64,000 nucleotides of DNA, taken from NCBI GenBank assembly GCA_910587035.1, contig CAJUMQ010000005.1:68501-132500 (forward strand), in the 5' to 3' direction. This stretch comes from an uncultured Desulfovibrio sp. GTDB taxonomy: Bacteria > Desulfobacterota > Desulfovibrionia > Desulfovibrionales > Desulfovibrionaceae. The first letter of the stretch is position 1; each line of letters begins with the position of its first letter. This document shows positions 16,779-24,928 of the stretch, one piece after another. Made by a program: the position numbers and the translations under genes. The notes below the pieces were generated by a model. That model ran no database searches and was not told where the DNA came from. It was given only the letters and a program-made list of their open reading frames with translations.

Positions 16779-19418
16779 ATGTCAGAAGAAAATAAAAAGG
16801 AAAATCCGGCCACCGACTCTGGTGGCTCCGCCAACCCCGATGATATGGACATATCCTTCTCTGGCATCGGCGATTCCGATGATGCCGGAACCGAAAAGAT
16901 TTGCAGCGAGCCTGTGGACCAGATCGAAAAACATGAGATGCCGTCCATATTGCCTGTTTTGCCAGTAAGGGATGTGGTGGTTTTCAATTATATGATATTG
17001 CCCCTTTTCATAGGCAGGGAGAAATCCGTCAAGGCGGTGGAGGCTGCTCTTGAGCGTGGCAGGCAAATGCTTGTCTGCTCCCAGCACGATGAAAACAATG
17101 ACAATCCAGGGCCGGATGATCTTTATCGCGTGGGCACGGTGGTTCAAATTCTGCGTCTGCTCAAAATGCCGGACAATCGCATAAAAATACTGGTGCAGGG
17201 CATAGGCCGGGCCAAAGTTACCGGTTATGAGCGCACGGATCCCTTCTTTCTGGCGGATGTGGAGCCATTGGTGGAGATTCCCGCACCGGACGATGCGACC
17301 GTGGAGGCTTTGTTGCGCTCTGTGAGGGAACAGACGGAAAAATGTCTTTCCCTGCGCGGCATATCCTCTCCGGATATTGTTAATGTCCTGCAGGGTGTGG
17401 AAGATGCTGGGAGGCTTGCAGATCTTGTCGCAGCCAATATGAGGATCAAGCAGGAGCAGGCCCAGCAGCTGCTTGAAACCAGCGATGCTCTTGAGAGATT
17501 GCGCATGGTCAATGATCTCCTTGGTCATGAGCTGGAAATTGCTACCATGCAGGCAAAAATACAGGGAGCGGCCAGGGAGGGCATGGACAAGGCGCAAAAG
17601 GAATATTTTTTGCGCGAGCAATTAAAGGCCATTCATCATGAGCTGGGAGAGGGAGACGAGGACTACGGCGATGATCTTACAGCCTTAAAGAAAGCGCTTA
17701 ATGAGGCTGGCCTGCCCAAGGACGTGAAGCTGGAGGCGGACAGGCAGATGCGCAGGCTGGTCTCCATGCATGCCGATTCTGCTGAGGCTGGCGTGGCGCG
17801 CTCATATCTCGAGTGCATTGCTGAACTGCCATGGAAAAAAACCACCCGCGACAGGCTGGATATACAGAGAGCAAAAAATATTCTCGATGAGGATCATTGT
17901 GGCCTGGAAAAGGTCAAGGATCGCATTCTGGAATTTTTAAGTGTGCGCAAGCTCAATCCCAATGCCAGGGGCAGCATCCTCTGCTTTGCCGGCCCTCCAG
18001 GAGTGGGCAAAACCTCCCTGGGCAAGTCCATAGCCAGAGCCATGGGGCGCAAATTCCAGCGTCTTTCACTTGGCGGCATGCATGATGAGGCCGAGATCCG
18101 CGGCCATAGGCGCACATATATAGGCGCCATGCCCGGCCGCATCATCCAGGCCATCAAACAGGCCGGCACCCGTAACCCGGTTATAGTTCTGGATGAAGTG
18201 GACAAAGTGGGCTCCGATTTTCGGGGAGATCCATCCTCCGCCCTGCTTGAGGTGCTGGATCCGGAGCAGAACAATACATTCAGCGATCATTATTTGAATG
18301 TTCCCTTTGATCTCTCAAAGGTCATGTTCATATGCACAGCCAATCATCTCGATACAATCCCCGCTCCTCTGCGGGACCGGATGGAGGTGATTTCCCTGCC
18401 TGGATATACACAGCAGGAAAAGGTTGAGATTGCTAGAGAGCATCTTTTGCCAAAACAGATGAAAGATGCCGGTCTTGAAGTGGACAAGGTAAATATTAGC
18501 GATAAAATCATTGGCCGAATAATCCGTGAGTACACGCGGGAGGCCGGGGTGCGCAATCTTGAACGCGAGCTGGGCACCATTGGCCGCAAGCTTGCGCGCA
18601 AGAGGGCGGAAGGAGAAAAGGGGGCCTTCACCATTACGGAGGCAGGCCTCCCCGATTTGCTGGGCGCACCGAAGTTTATTGATTCCGAAAAGGATGACGA
18701 GCTTTTGCCCGGCATGGCGCTGGGGCTGGCATGGACGCCGGCTGGCGGTGAGGTCCTCAATGTGGAGGCCAATGCTCTCAAGGGCAGAGGCAGATTGCAA
18801 CTTACCGGCCAGCTTGGTGATGTGATGAAGGAAAGCGCCCAGGCTGCCCTGAGCTACATACGCAGCCGCGCAGATGAATTGGGTGTGGATGCTGGTTTCG
18901 CCACCCGAAATGATATCCATGTGCATGTGCCGGCTGGGGCAACTCCCAAGGATGGACCATCCGCCGGCATCACCCTTACCACCGCCCTTATTTCAGCCTT
19001 GTCCGGACGCAAGGTGCGGGCAGACTTGTGCATGACAGGCGAGATTACCCTGCAGGGCCGCGTGTTGCCTGTTGGCGGCATCAAGGAAAAAATACTTGCC
19101 GGCGTGGCCCGGGGGTTGAAGCATGTTGTCATCCCCTATCAGAATACACGCGATCTTGATGAAGTACCCCCATCGCTGCGCAAAAAAATCAAGGTGCATC
19201 CTGTAAAGAATTATGATGAGGTCATTCCTCTTGTCTTTGTTGATTATGCCGCAGCCACTGGAGAGCAGCGCGTCTGTGGAGATACTGAAGCCATGAATGG
19301 CAAATGTGGCGCTGGCGGCACATCTGAAGCGTCCAAAAAAATCGGCAGGAGAAGATCGGCCACGCAAAAGAAAAGTGGAGATGAAGCCCACTCGACGACA
19401 CAGGGCGCATGCGCCTGA
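16779..19418 (+). CDS. lon: Lon ATP-dependent protease
   Basis: Lon protease, 879 residues. After an acidic Asp/Ser/Gly-rich N-terminal extension of about 55 residues, the substrate-binding LON domain starts at LPVLPVRDVVVFNYMILPL. The AAA+ module has Walker A GPPGVGKTSLGKS (about residue 405) and VIVLDEVDKVG. The protease domain carries the Ser-Lys dyad in PKDGPSAGIT (Ser about 728) and GGIKEKILA (Lys about 769). A basic tail of about 50 residues follows the domain (IGRRRSATQKKSG). Both terminal extensions are longer than in E. coli Lon. A GGGGGT precedes the ATG. Confidence 0.96.
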   Translation: MSEENKKENPATDSGGSANPDDMDISFSGIGDSDDAGTEKICSEPVDQIEKHEMPSILPVLPVRDVVVFNYMILPLFIGREKSVKAVEAALERGRQMLVCSQHDENNDNPGPDDLYRVGTVVQILRLLKMPDNRIKILVQGIGRAKVTGYERTDPFFLADVEPLVEIPAPDDATVEALLRSVREQTEKCLSLRGISSPDIVNVLQGVEDAGRLADLVAANMRIKQEQAQQLLETSDALERLRMVNDLLGHELEIATMQAKIQGAAREGMDKAQKEYFLREQLKAIHHELGEGDEDYGDDLTALKKALNEAGLPKDVKLEADRQMRRLVSMHADSAEAGVARSYLECIAELPWKKTTRDRLDIQRAKNILDEDHCGLEKVKDRILEFLSVRKLNPNARGSILCFAGPPGVGKTSLGKSIARAMGRKFQRLSLGGMHDEAEIRGHRRTYIGAMPGRIIQAIKQAGTRNPVIVLDEVDKVGSDFRGDPSSALLEVLDPEQNNTFSDHYLNVPFDLSKVMFICTANHLDTIPAPLRDRMEVISLPGYTQQEKVEIAREHLLPKQMKDAGLEVDKVNISDKIIGRIIREYTREAGVRNLERELGTIGRKLARKRAEGEKGAFTITEAGLPDLLGAPKFIDSEKDDELLPGMALGLAWTPAGGEVLNVEANALKGRGRLQLTGQLGDVMKESAQAALSYIRSRADELGVDAGFATRNDIHVHVPAGATPKDGPSAGITLTTALISALSGRKVRADLCMTGEITLQGRVLPVGGIKEKILAGVARGLKHVVIPYQNTRDLDEVPPSLRKKIKVHPVKNYDEVIPLVFVDYAAATGEQRVCGDTEAMNGKCGAGGTSEASKKIGRRRSATQKKSGDEAHSTTQGACA

Positions 19419-19452
19419 TTGAGGCACATGCCACAAATATCATACTGTGCCA

Positions 19453-20295
19453 ATGAAACTTTGGGAGCATGAGAGACTGGCAATGGCCAGATTGAAAGAG
19501 GCCGGGTGCGAAAGCCCCGGCCTCTGCGCGCGTTTACTGGTTGGACAGGCTGCCGGCATGGATAAAATCCAATGTATTATCAATGCCCACTGTGAACTTT
19601 CCCATGAAAAGGCATGCCATTTGCGGATGCTTGTGGAAAGGTGCGCCAAAGGAGAGCCACTGGCATATATTTTAGGCAGAAAAGAATTTTATGAAATGGA
19701 GTTTATAATAAAGCCGGGCGTGCTGGTGCCACGCCCCGAAACAGAGCTGCTGGTTGAGCTGTCCCTGGGCATGATCCCCGCCCAGGAGATTGCCTTTGCG
19801 GATGCTGGCTGCGGTTGCGGCTGCATTGGCCTGTCCCTGCTTGGGCAAAGGCCACGCTGGCAGGGCTTTCTGCTGGATGCCAGCCAGCAGGCATTGAGTT
19901 TAACCCGCAAAAATGCCAGAAACATGGGGCTTGATGCGCAAATTATTGCCGCCGACATCTTTCATCTTCCCTTTTCATCTGCAAGTCTTGACCTGATTGT
20001 CAGTAACCCGCCTTATATAGCTCCGGCAGAAATTGGCCAGATTATGCCCGGCGTCCTGCAATATGAACCACATGAGGCTCTATTTTCCGGTTGCGATGGC
20101 CTGGAGCATATCAGGTCGCTTGCACGACAGGCCACCCAAGCGCTTTGTGATGGCGGAACGCTTTTGCTGGAGCATGGCGCGACCCAGCGTGAGGCTGTAT
20201 GCCGCATTCTTGGGGAAAATGGTTTTATTGATTGCATGGTTTATGATGATCTTGCCGGTTTGCCCCGCTGTGTCATGGCCAGAAAAAAATATTGA
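19453..20295 (+). CDS. prmC: peptide chain release factor N5-glutamine methyltransferase
   Basis: PrmC/HemK, about 280 residues, methylating the Gln of the GGQ loop in RF1 and RF2. The N-terminal helical domain is followed by the Rossmann fold with FADAGCGCGCIGLSLL (SAM-binding) and the catalytic DLIVSNPPYIAP (NPPY). GVLVPRPETELLVE is the characteristic linker. The ATG at 19453 is preferred over a GTG at 19447, although neither has a strong ribosome binding site. It follows lon by 34 bp; prfA is not adjacent. Confidence 0.93.
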   Translation: MKLWEHERLAMARLKEAGCESPGLCARLLVGQAAGMDKIQCIINAHCELSHEKACHLRMLVERCAKGEPLAYILGRKEFYEMEFIIKPGVLVPRPETELLVELSLGMIPAQEIAFADAGCGCGCIGLSLLGQRPRWQGFLLDASQQALSLTRKNARNMGLDAQIIAADIFHLPFSSASLDLIVSNPPYIAPAEIGQIMPGVLQYEPHEALFSGCDGLEHIRSLARQATQALCDGGTLLLEHGATQREAVCRILGENGFIDCMVYDDLAGLPRCVMARKKY

Positions 20296-20407
20296 CTTTT
20301 ACATCATTCAGGTGATTTTCTTAAATGGCCATGCGTTATTCCCACGGGATTGCCTGCCGGAATAATTATAAGTCAATCTGCAAATTAAATTGAATGTTGG
20401 AGCCAAT

Positions 20408-20767
20408 ATGGCGGAGCTGAAAGATTTTTCTCTATATAATATCGATTGGGACCTGACGCCGGAACAGGCAGTCACCATGTATCTGGAATGGGGCAACAAT
20501 GATTGGACCGCCGAGTATCCTCCTGTGCGCTCCAAGGATGATGTGGCCATCTATTTTGTTGTGGACAGCTGGGAAACTCCACCCCAAATAAGGCTGGTGC
20601 AACGTAATTCGGAGAATGCCACCGATATTTTTTCAATGCCGCTCCCAGATGAGCTGCTGGACGACTGGAAAGCCACCAATGGAAACTGGCGCGGTGTGGG
20701 CGCGCCAACACCTGCCATGAAGGCATGGCTGAAAAAGCAGCTGGGGCAGGAAAATATCGATAGTTGA
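20408..20767 (+). CDS. conserved-looking hypothetical protein
   Basis: This is a 119-residue acidic, Trp-rich soluble protein with no signal or membrane segment. Its first half is organised as LYNIDWDLTPEQAVTMYLEW-NNDWTAEYPPVRSKDD. The second half ends in a helix (PAMKAWLKKQLG). I do not recognise the family, but the composition is that of a real globular protein and GGAG lies 5 nt before the ATG at 20408. An in-frame ATG 18 nt upstream is less well spaced. It converges on the amino acid transporter genes. Confidence 0.7.
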   Translation: MAELKDFSLYNIDWDLTPEQAVTMYLEWGNNDWTAEYPPVRSKDDVAIYFVVDSWETPPQIRLVQRNSENATDIFSMPLPDELLDDWKATNGNWRGVGAPTPAMKAWLKKQLGQENIDS

Positions 20768-20786
20768 TCCGGAGTGCAGACAAATC

Positions 20787-21455
20787 CTATCTGGAGCCAA
20801 ACCCAGGTATTTCGTACTTTTTTTCCAACTTGTGCAAGAGCCAGGTGGCGGCGCTGACCATGGCCAGATAATAGAGGCCAACTGTGAAGAAAACTTCGGT
20901 AAACCGGAAAGTATCCGAAGCCACAACCTTGCCTTCGCCCATCAATTCCATACAGGTAACAAGATAGGCGAGGGAGCTGTACTTGATTAGGTAAATTATT
21001 TCATTGCCGCAGCCAGGCAGTGCGCGCCGGGCGGCCTGGGGTATGACGATCCAGAAGATTGTCTGTAATGATGTAAAACCCAGAGCCTCGGCGGCAAGAA
21101 TCTGGCCCCGGCGGATGGATAGCAGGGCGCCGCGCACATATTCGGACTGGTATGCTGCCGTGCAAAGGATAAAGGATGTAAGAGCCGCTCCGTAAGGCGC
21201 GAAATAGATCCCCATTTTTGGCAGGGCGTAATAGATAAGCATGAGCTGAATGGCCAGAGGCACGCCACGCAAAAGTGATGTATAGCCATTGCCTAGCTTT
21301 CTTAACCATGCTGGCCCAAAAGTGCGCGCGCAACCCAGTGCCACTCCGCCTATAAAGCCAAATATCGATGCCGGAATAATGAGCGCGAGGGAGACCAGCA
21401 GCCCCTTGTTTAGCGCGGGCAGCAGCTCACCCGATAAAAACTGCATATCAAGCAT
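20787..21455 (-). CDS. polar amino acid ABC transporter permease
   Basis: HisM/GlnP-type inner-membrane permease, about 222 residues. The EAA loop is present as AAEALGFTSLQTIFWIVIPQAARRALPGCGNE. About five membrane segments are visible, and the His/Glu/Gln-TM domain starts at LNKGLLVSLALIIPASIFG. The ATG at 21455-21453 overlaps the ATPase stop by 8 nt; an alternative ATG lies 9 nt downstream. With the other three genes it forms a complete polar amino acid importer (two permeases, ATPase, binding protein). The substrate cannot be told from sequence alone. Confidence 0.9.
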   Translation of the reverse strand: MLDMQFLSGELLPALNKGLLVSLALIIPASIFGFIGGVALGCARTFGPAWLRKLGNGYTSLLRGVPLAIQLMLIYYALPKMGIYFAPYGAALTSFILCTAAYQSEYVRGALLSIRRGQILAAEALGFTSLQTIFWIVIPQAARRALPGCGNEIIYLIKYSSLAYLVTCMELMGEGKVVASDTFRFTEVFFTVGLYYLAMVSAATWLLHKLEKKYEIPGFGSR

Positions 21456-22221
21456 TGGCCTCACCAGAGACGCCGGAATCAAGTATGCGGCAAAAATCAC
21501 GGGTGCGGGTATGCGCACCCTCGGCCAGCAGTGCGGCAGGCGAGCCCCGTTCTATAATTTTGCCACGCTCCATGAATAGAATTTCATTCGCAAGGGCTCG
21601 GGCGAAATCCATTTGATGCGTTGCCATGATCATTGTCATGCCGCTGGCGGCAAGATCTCGAATAACAGCCAGAACCTCTCCCACCAGTTCCGGATCGAGA
21701 GCGGATGTTGGCTCGTCCAGCAAAATGGCTCTTGGATCCATTGCCAGTGCGCGGGCAATGGCCACTCTCTGCTTCTGGCCACCGGAAAGCTGGGCCGGAT
21801 AGAGCATGGATCTCCTGGCAAGACCAACACGGGCAAGCTCGTCCAGGGCTCTTTTTTTTGCCTCGGCACGACTCATTTTTTTTACCCGGCGCAGTGCAAT
21901 GGCGACATTTTCCTCCGCTGTGAGATGATCAAACAGATTAAAATCCTGAAAGATCATTCCCACCTTGGCGCGGAAATCACACAATTCCTTTTTGTCCGCG
22001 CGATTTAGCAATTTGTTTTCCAGCCATATGGAACCGGAATCCGGCTGGATCAGGCAATCTATGCATTGGAGGAGTGTGCTCTTTCCGGCCCCGGAGGGGC
22101 CAATGAGCACCATCAGACCGCCCTTGCGCACAGCCAGGGAGCAGTCATCCAAAATGAGCTTGCCGCCCATTTTTTTTGTTATGCCTTCGGCGCGCAGCAC
22201 AAAATCTTCATTTTCCGGCAT
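21448..22221 (-). CDS. polar amino acid ABC transporter ATP-binding protein
   Basis: GlnQ/HisP-type ATPase, 257 residues. Walker A is IGPSGAGKSTLLQCI, the Q-loop MIFQDFNLFDHLT, the signature LSGGQKQRVAIARAL and Walker B ILLDEPTSALDPE, with the switch His in MATHQMDFA. All motifs are intact. It lies between the two permease genes and overlaps the distal one. Confidence 0.95.
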   Translation of the reverse strand: MPENEDFVLRAEGITKKMGGKLILDDCSLAVRKGGLMVLIGPSGAGKSTLLQCIDCLIQPDSGSIWLENKLLNRADKKELCDFRAKVGMIFQDFNLFDHLTAEENVAIALRRVKKMSRAEAKKRALDELARVGLARRSMLYPAQLSGGQKQRVAIARALAMDPRAILLDEPTSALDPELVGEVLAVIRDLAASGMTMIMATHQMDFARALANEILFMERGKIIERGSPAALLAEGAHTRTRDFCRILDSGVSGEANA

Positions 22222-22263
22222 TTGCCCAACCTGTGGAAAGCATTTTGAACGGGTTCATGAAAA

Positions 22264-22947
22264 TTAAAAATCAAGGCCATCCATGCCAGTGCTGTAGCCT
22301 GGCACATTGACGGCATATTCCAGCCTGCGCAGCATCTTCAGCACAATCCATGTCAAAAACAGATAAATAAGGCCGGCGGCGGCATAGAGAGCCAGATGCT
22401 CATGGGTTCTGGCGGCCGCAAAGGATGTGCGCGCCATAATATCCTGTGTGCCAAGCACAAAACAGATGGCCGAATCCTTGAGCAGAATGGAAAATTCATT
22501 TGCCCAGCCGGGTATGGAAAGCCTGAGCGCCTGGGGGAGAATTATCCAGGCTATGCCTTCTCCATCGCTCATGCCCAGGGCCCTGGCAGCCTTGAGCTGG
22601 CCATCGGGCAGGCTGATAATGGCGCCCCTGAATATCTGGGACTGATAGGCGGCGCTTGTGGCCCCCAGCACCAGACAGGCTATGATGAAAGGCTCCGCCG
22701 GCAGACCCAGGCTGATAAAAAAACCATAAAAGAGAAAAAGAAGCACCAGGATTGGCACACCGCGAAAAAACCATACATATGTGGCCACAAGCCGGCGCAC
22801 AATTGGCGGCCCATAAACCTGGCCAATGGCGAAAGGCACTCCGAGCAAAAGACCAATGGCGAGGGAAATGGCCACATTGCCCACAGTGACAAAAATACCG
22901 GGGAGTATGGCTGGCAAAGCCTGGATAACTACGAGAAGAGAATTCAT
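22264..22947 (-). CDS. polar amino acid ABC transporter permease
   Basis: Second HisM/GlnP-type permease, 227 residues. The typical opening (LPAILPGIFVTVGNVAISLAIG) is followed by a short loop with WFFRGVPILVLLFLFYG. The EAA loop is KAARALGMSDGEGIAWIILPQALR. Together with the permease at 20787-21455 it would form the heterodimeric membrane channel. It starts 79 bp after the binding protein gene, beyond a strong hairpin. Confidence 0.92.
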   Translation of the reverse strand: MNSLLVVIQALPAILPGIFVTVGNVAISLAIGLLLGVPFAIGQVYGPPIVRRLVATYVWFFRGVPILVLLFLFYGFFISLGLPAEPFIIACLVLGATSAAYQSQIFRGAIISLPDGQLKAARALGMSDGEGIAWIILPQALRLSIPGWANEFSILLKDSAICFVLGTQDIMARTSFAAARTHEHLALYAAAGLIYLFLTWIVLKMLRRLEYAVNVPGYSTGMDGLDF

Positions 22948-22993
22948 TTATTGGGAGGGATTTTCACTTCCTGACCCTCAATCCGCCATGTGT

Positions 22994-23018
22994 GCCGGGG
23001 CGGCGTATCCGCCCCGGC
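22994..23018 (-). repeat. intercistronic 10-bp GC-rich hairpin
   Basis: GCCGGGGCGG and CCGCCCCGGC pair perfectly around a 5-nt loop, just after the binding-protein stop codon. There is no T-run. Such stems commonly protect the upstream mRNA or cause partial termination, which would give more binding protein than membrane components. Confidence 0.7.
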
Positions 23019-23026
23019 TCCGGACA

Positions 23027-23779
23027 TTATTGCTTGTTGAGATATTTTTTCTGCAAATCCTGCCAATAGGGATCAGCCTTGAGATGCTTGTAGCCTTCAT
23101 CAATGAGCCTGCGCAATTCCTTTTCATTTTTGCGCAGGGCCACGCCGAAATCATCGGGCACTCCATGGGTGCCGGCTTTTTTAACCGCGCGCCCTTTGGA
23201 AATGGCGTCATCAGCAGGCAGCTCGTCCATAAGGGCGGCCTGAATCCGGCCATTGACAAGATCCTCTACGGCAAGGGGGGCGGAATCATAAAAACGCAGT
23301 TCAATGGGTAATTTTTTTGTCTTGATTTCTTCCCGCAGGGCATTGGCCTCTGATGTTCCGCGCTGGACGCCAACCTTTATTGGCTTTGAAAGAATTTCGT
23401 CAACAGTCAAATCCGAATTTTCGGGCACAATGAAGACGCGGGACACTTTCCAGTAAGGGTCGGAAAATTGCACCATCTCGGCGCGCTTGGGAGTAATGCT
23501 CATGCCTGAGCAGACCATGTCGATCTGGTTTGCCAGGAGCGCCGGGATTATGCCATCCCAGGCCATGGGCTGATGTTTCACATCAAACCCCATCTTTTTG
23601 GCTATCCAATTCAGGGAATCCACATCAAAGCCGGCGGGTTGGCCGGTTTTTTCATCAATATAGGCAAATGGGGGATAATTGGGATCAATGCCATTGGTAT
23701 AGGTTTTGGCATGGCTTGCTGCCGTTATGGCAAAGATGAAAAGCGCCAGGGCGCAGGCTGCAAAAAAAGATTTCCTCAT
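23027..23779 (-). CDS. periplasmic polar amino acid-binding protein
   Basis: SBP family 3 solute-binding protein, about 250 residues. A signal peptide (KSFFAACALALFIFAITAASHA) precedes the mature domain, which has NYPPFAYIDEKTGQPAGFDVD and MVCSGMSITPKRAEMVQFSDPY, both typical of glutamine/arginine/cystine binders. Two adjacent ATGs exist. The second (23779) is 5 nt from AAGGAAGG and is preferred over the first, which is only 1-2 nt away. It leads the four-gene transporter operon. Confidence 0.94.
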   Translation of the reverse strand: MRKSFFAACALALFIFAITAASHAKTYTNGIDPNYPPFAYIDEKTGQPAGFDVDSLNWIAKKMGFDVKHQPMAWDGIIPALLANQIDMVCSGMSITPKRAEMVQFSDPYWKVSRVFIVPENSDLTVDEILSKPIKVGVQRGTSEANALREEIKTKKLPIELRFYDSAPLAVEDLVNGRIQAALMDELPADDAISKGRAVKKAGTHGVPDDFGVALRKNEKELRRLIDEGYKHLKADPYWQDLQKKYLNKQ

Positions 23780-23985
23780 CATTCCTTCCTTTGATTACCC
23801 CTTTGGGGCGTAATATGGGCGCAATTCTCCAGCCAGGAGAATGATTTGGCGCCACTTTCCGGATACAGGTCGAATTTTTATCAAAGGGCGCCATATATGG
23901 CAAGGCAGTGAAATGCCTTGAATAAAATTATTGCTTTACCAATTTTTTTGGATTATGCAAAATTGCGCCTTTACTGCAAAGATAT

Positions 23986-24015
23986 TTTATAATCCGCCGA
24001 TATAGCAAATGATAA
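23986..24015 (-). promoter_or_regulatory. possible sigma70 promoter for the amino acid transporter
   Basis: On the minus strand, TTATCA, an 18-nt spacer and TATAAA lie about 207 nt upstream of the binding protein start. The -35 match is 4 of 6, so the assignment is weak. Confidence 0.3.
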
Positions 24016-24073
24016 TTTTGACCTTTCCCTGCCAGACAGGATCGGCTCTTATGGGGCGGACATAAGATGGTAT

Positions 24074-24089
24074 TGGCCCGCGTATTGCA
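24074..24089 (+). promoter_or_regulatory. sigma54 (-24/-12) promoter
   Basis: TGGCCCGCGTATTGCA matches the sigma54 consensus TGGCACG-N4-TTGCA with one mismatch. The invariant GG and GC dinucleotides are exactly 10 bp apart. It points toward the phosphoglycosyl transferase gene, whose start is about 140 bp downstream. An upstream AAA+ activator site would be expected around 23.9-24.0 kb, but I recognise none. This is the best promoter-type match in the window. Confidence 0.7.
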
Positions 24090-24229
24090 AGATGATGCCA
24101 GTTGGCCGCTTACAGTAAAATAAGGCATTTGCCATGGCTACTCCAGCGCAAAAGCGCCCGCAAAATTAGCCCAGGGCGTATGCCACTTCTGAGCATGGAT
24201 ATTTAAAAAGCGGACATGCCATAATAAAT

Positions 24230-24865
24230 ATGTGTAAAAAAATGCCAAAAAAGCCAAATGAAACCATCAAACGAGTGATGGACATAGCCATCTGTTTGCT
24301 GGGGCTGCCATTTGCATTGCCCATTGGCCTTTTGCTGGCATTGATCATCTATGCGGACAGTGGCGCGGCGCCGATATATCGTCATCAGCGCATTGGCAAG
24401 GGGGGAAGGCCCTTCACCATTTACAAGTTCCGCACCATGGTGCGTGGCGCTGACGCCCTGCTGAAAAATTATCTGGCCCAAAATCCCGAACTGGCAGAAG
24501 AATGGCGAAAAACCCAGAAATTGAAAAATGATCCGCGGCTCACACGCTCCGGACATTTTTTGAGAAAATACAGTCTGGACGAACTGCCGCAGATATACAA
24601 CATTCTGCGTGGCGAGATGAGTCTGGTTGGGCCAAGGCCAATAGTAGAGAATGAAAAAGAGAAATACGGCCGGTATTTTGAGGAATATTGCATGGTCAGA
24701 CCAGGTTTGACAGGTCTGTGGCAGACATCAGGCAGAAACAACACCACCTATTCCCAAAGGGTGGCATATGATCACTATTACATCAATAATTGGACGGTCT
24801 GGCTTGATTTATGGATACTTGCCAAGACCGTGCCCATTGCCATAAATGGAAATGGCGCCTATTAG
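24230..24865 (+). CDS. WbaP/PglC-type undecaprenyl-phosphate sugar-1-phosphate transferase
   Basis: Polyprenyl-phosphate glycosyl-1-phosphate transferase, 211 residues, the size of the catalytic domain alone. The membrane-dipping helix is MDIAICLLGLPFALPIGLLL. Conserved signatures follow: YRHQRIGKGGRPFTIYKFRTM, LRKYSLDELPQIYNILRGEM, SLVGPRP and VRPGLTGLWQTSGRN. It starts surface polysaccharide synthesis by loading a sugar phosphate onto undecaprenyl phosphate. A second ATG four codons in is also possible. No polymerase or flippase gene is nearby, so the pathway is only partly here. The upstream sigma54 site suggests regulated expression. Confidence 0.93.
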   Translation: MCKKMPKKPNETIKRVMDIAICLLGLPFALPIGLLLALIIYADSGAAPIYRHQRIGKGGRPFTIYKFRTMVRGADALLKNYLAQNPELAEEWRKTQKLKNDPRLTRSGHFLRKYSLDELPQIYNILRGEMSLVGPRPIVENEKEKYGRYFEEYCMVRPGLTGLWQTSGRNNTTYSQRVAYDHYYINNWTVWLDLWILAKTVPIAINGNGAY

Positions 24866-24928
24866 CCCTGTTTGCGACTTCCCGCAAAAGGCATTCCAGC
24901 ACCCTGATCATCGGGTTTAATCCGGGTA

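Noticed and set aside
24087..24100. Second sigma54-like site on the minus strand (TGGC...TTGC)
   Set aside because: The GG and GC are 9, not 10, bases apart, which normally abolishes sigma54 recognition.
23928..24128. 66-codon minus-strand frame upstream of the amino acid transporter
   Set aside because: It covers the AT-rich promoter region including the sigma54 site and has no coding character.
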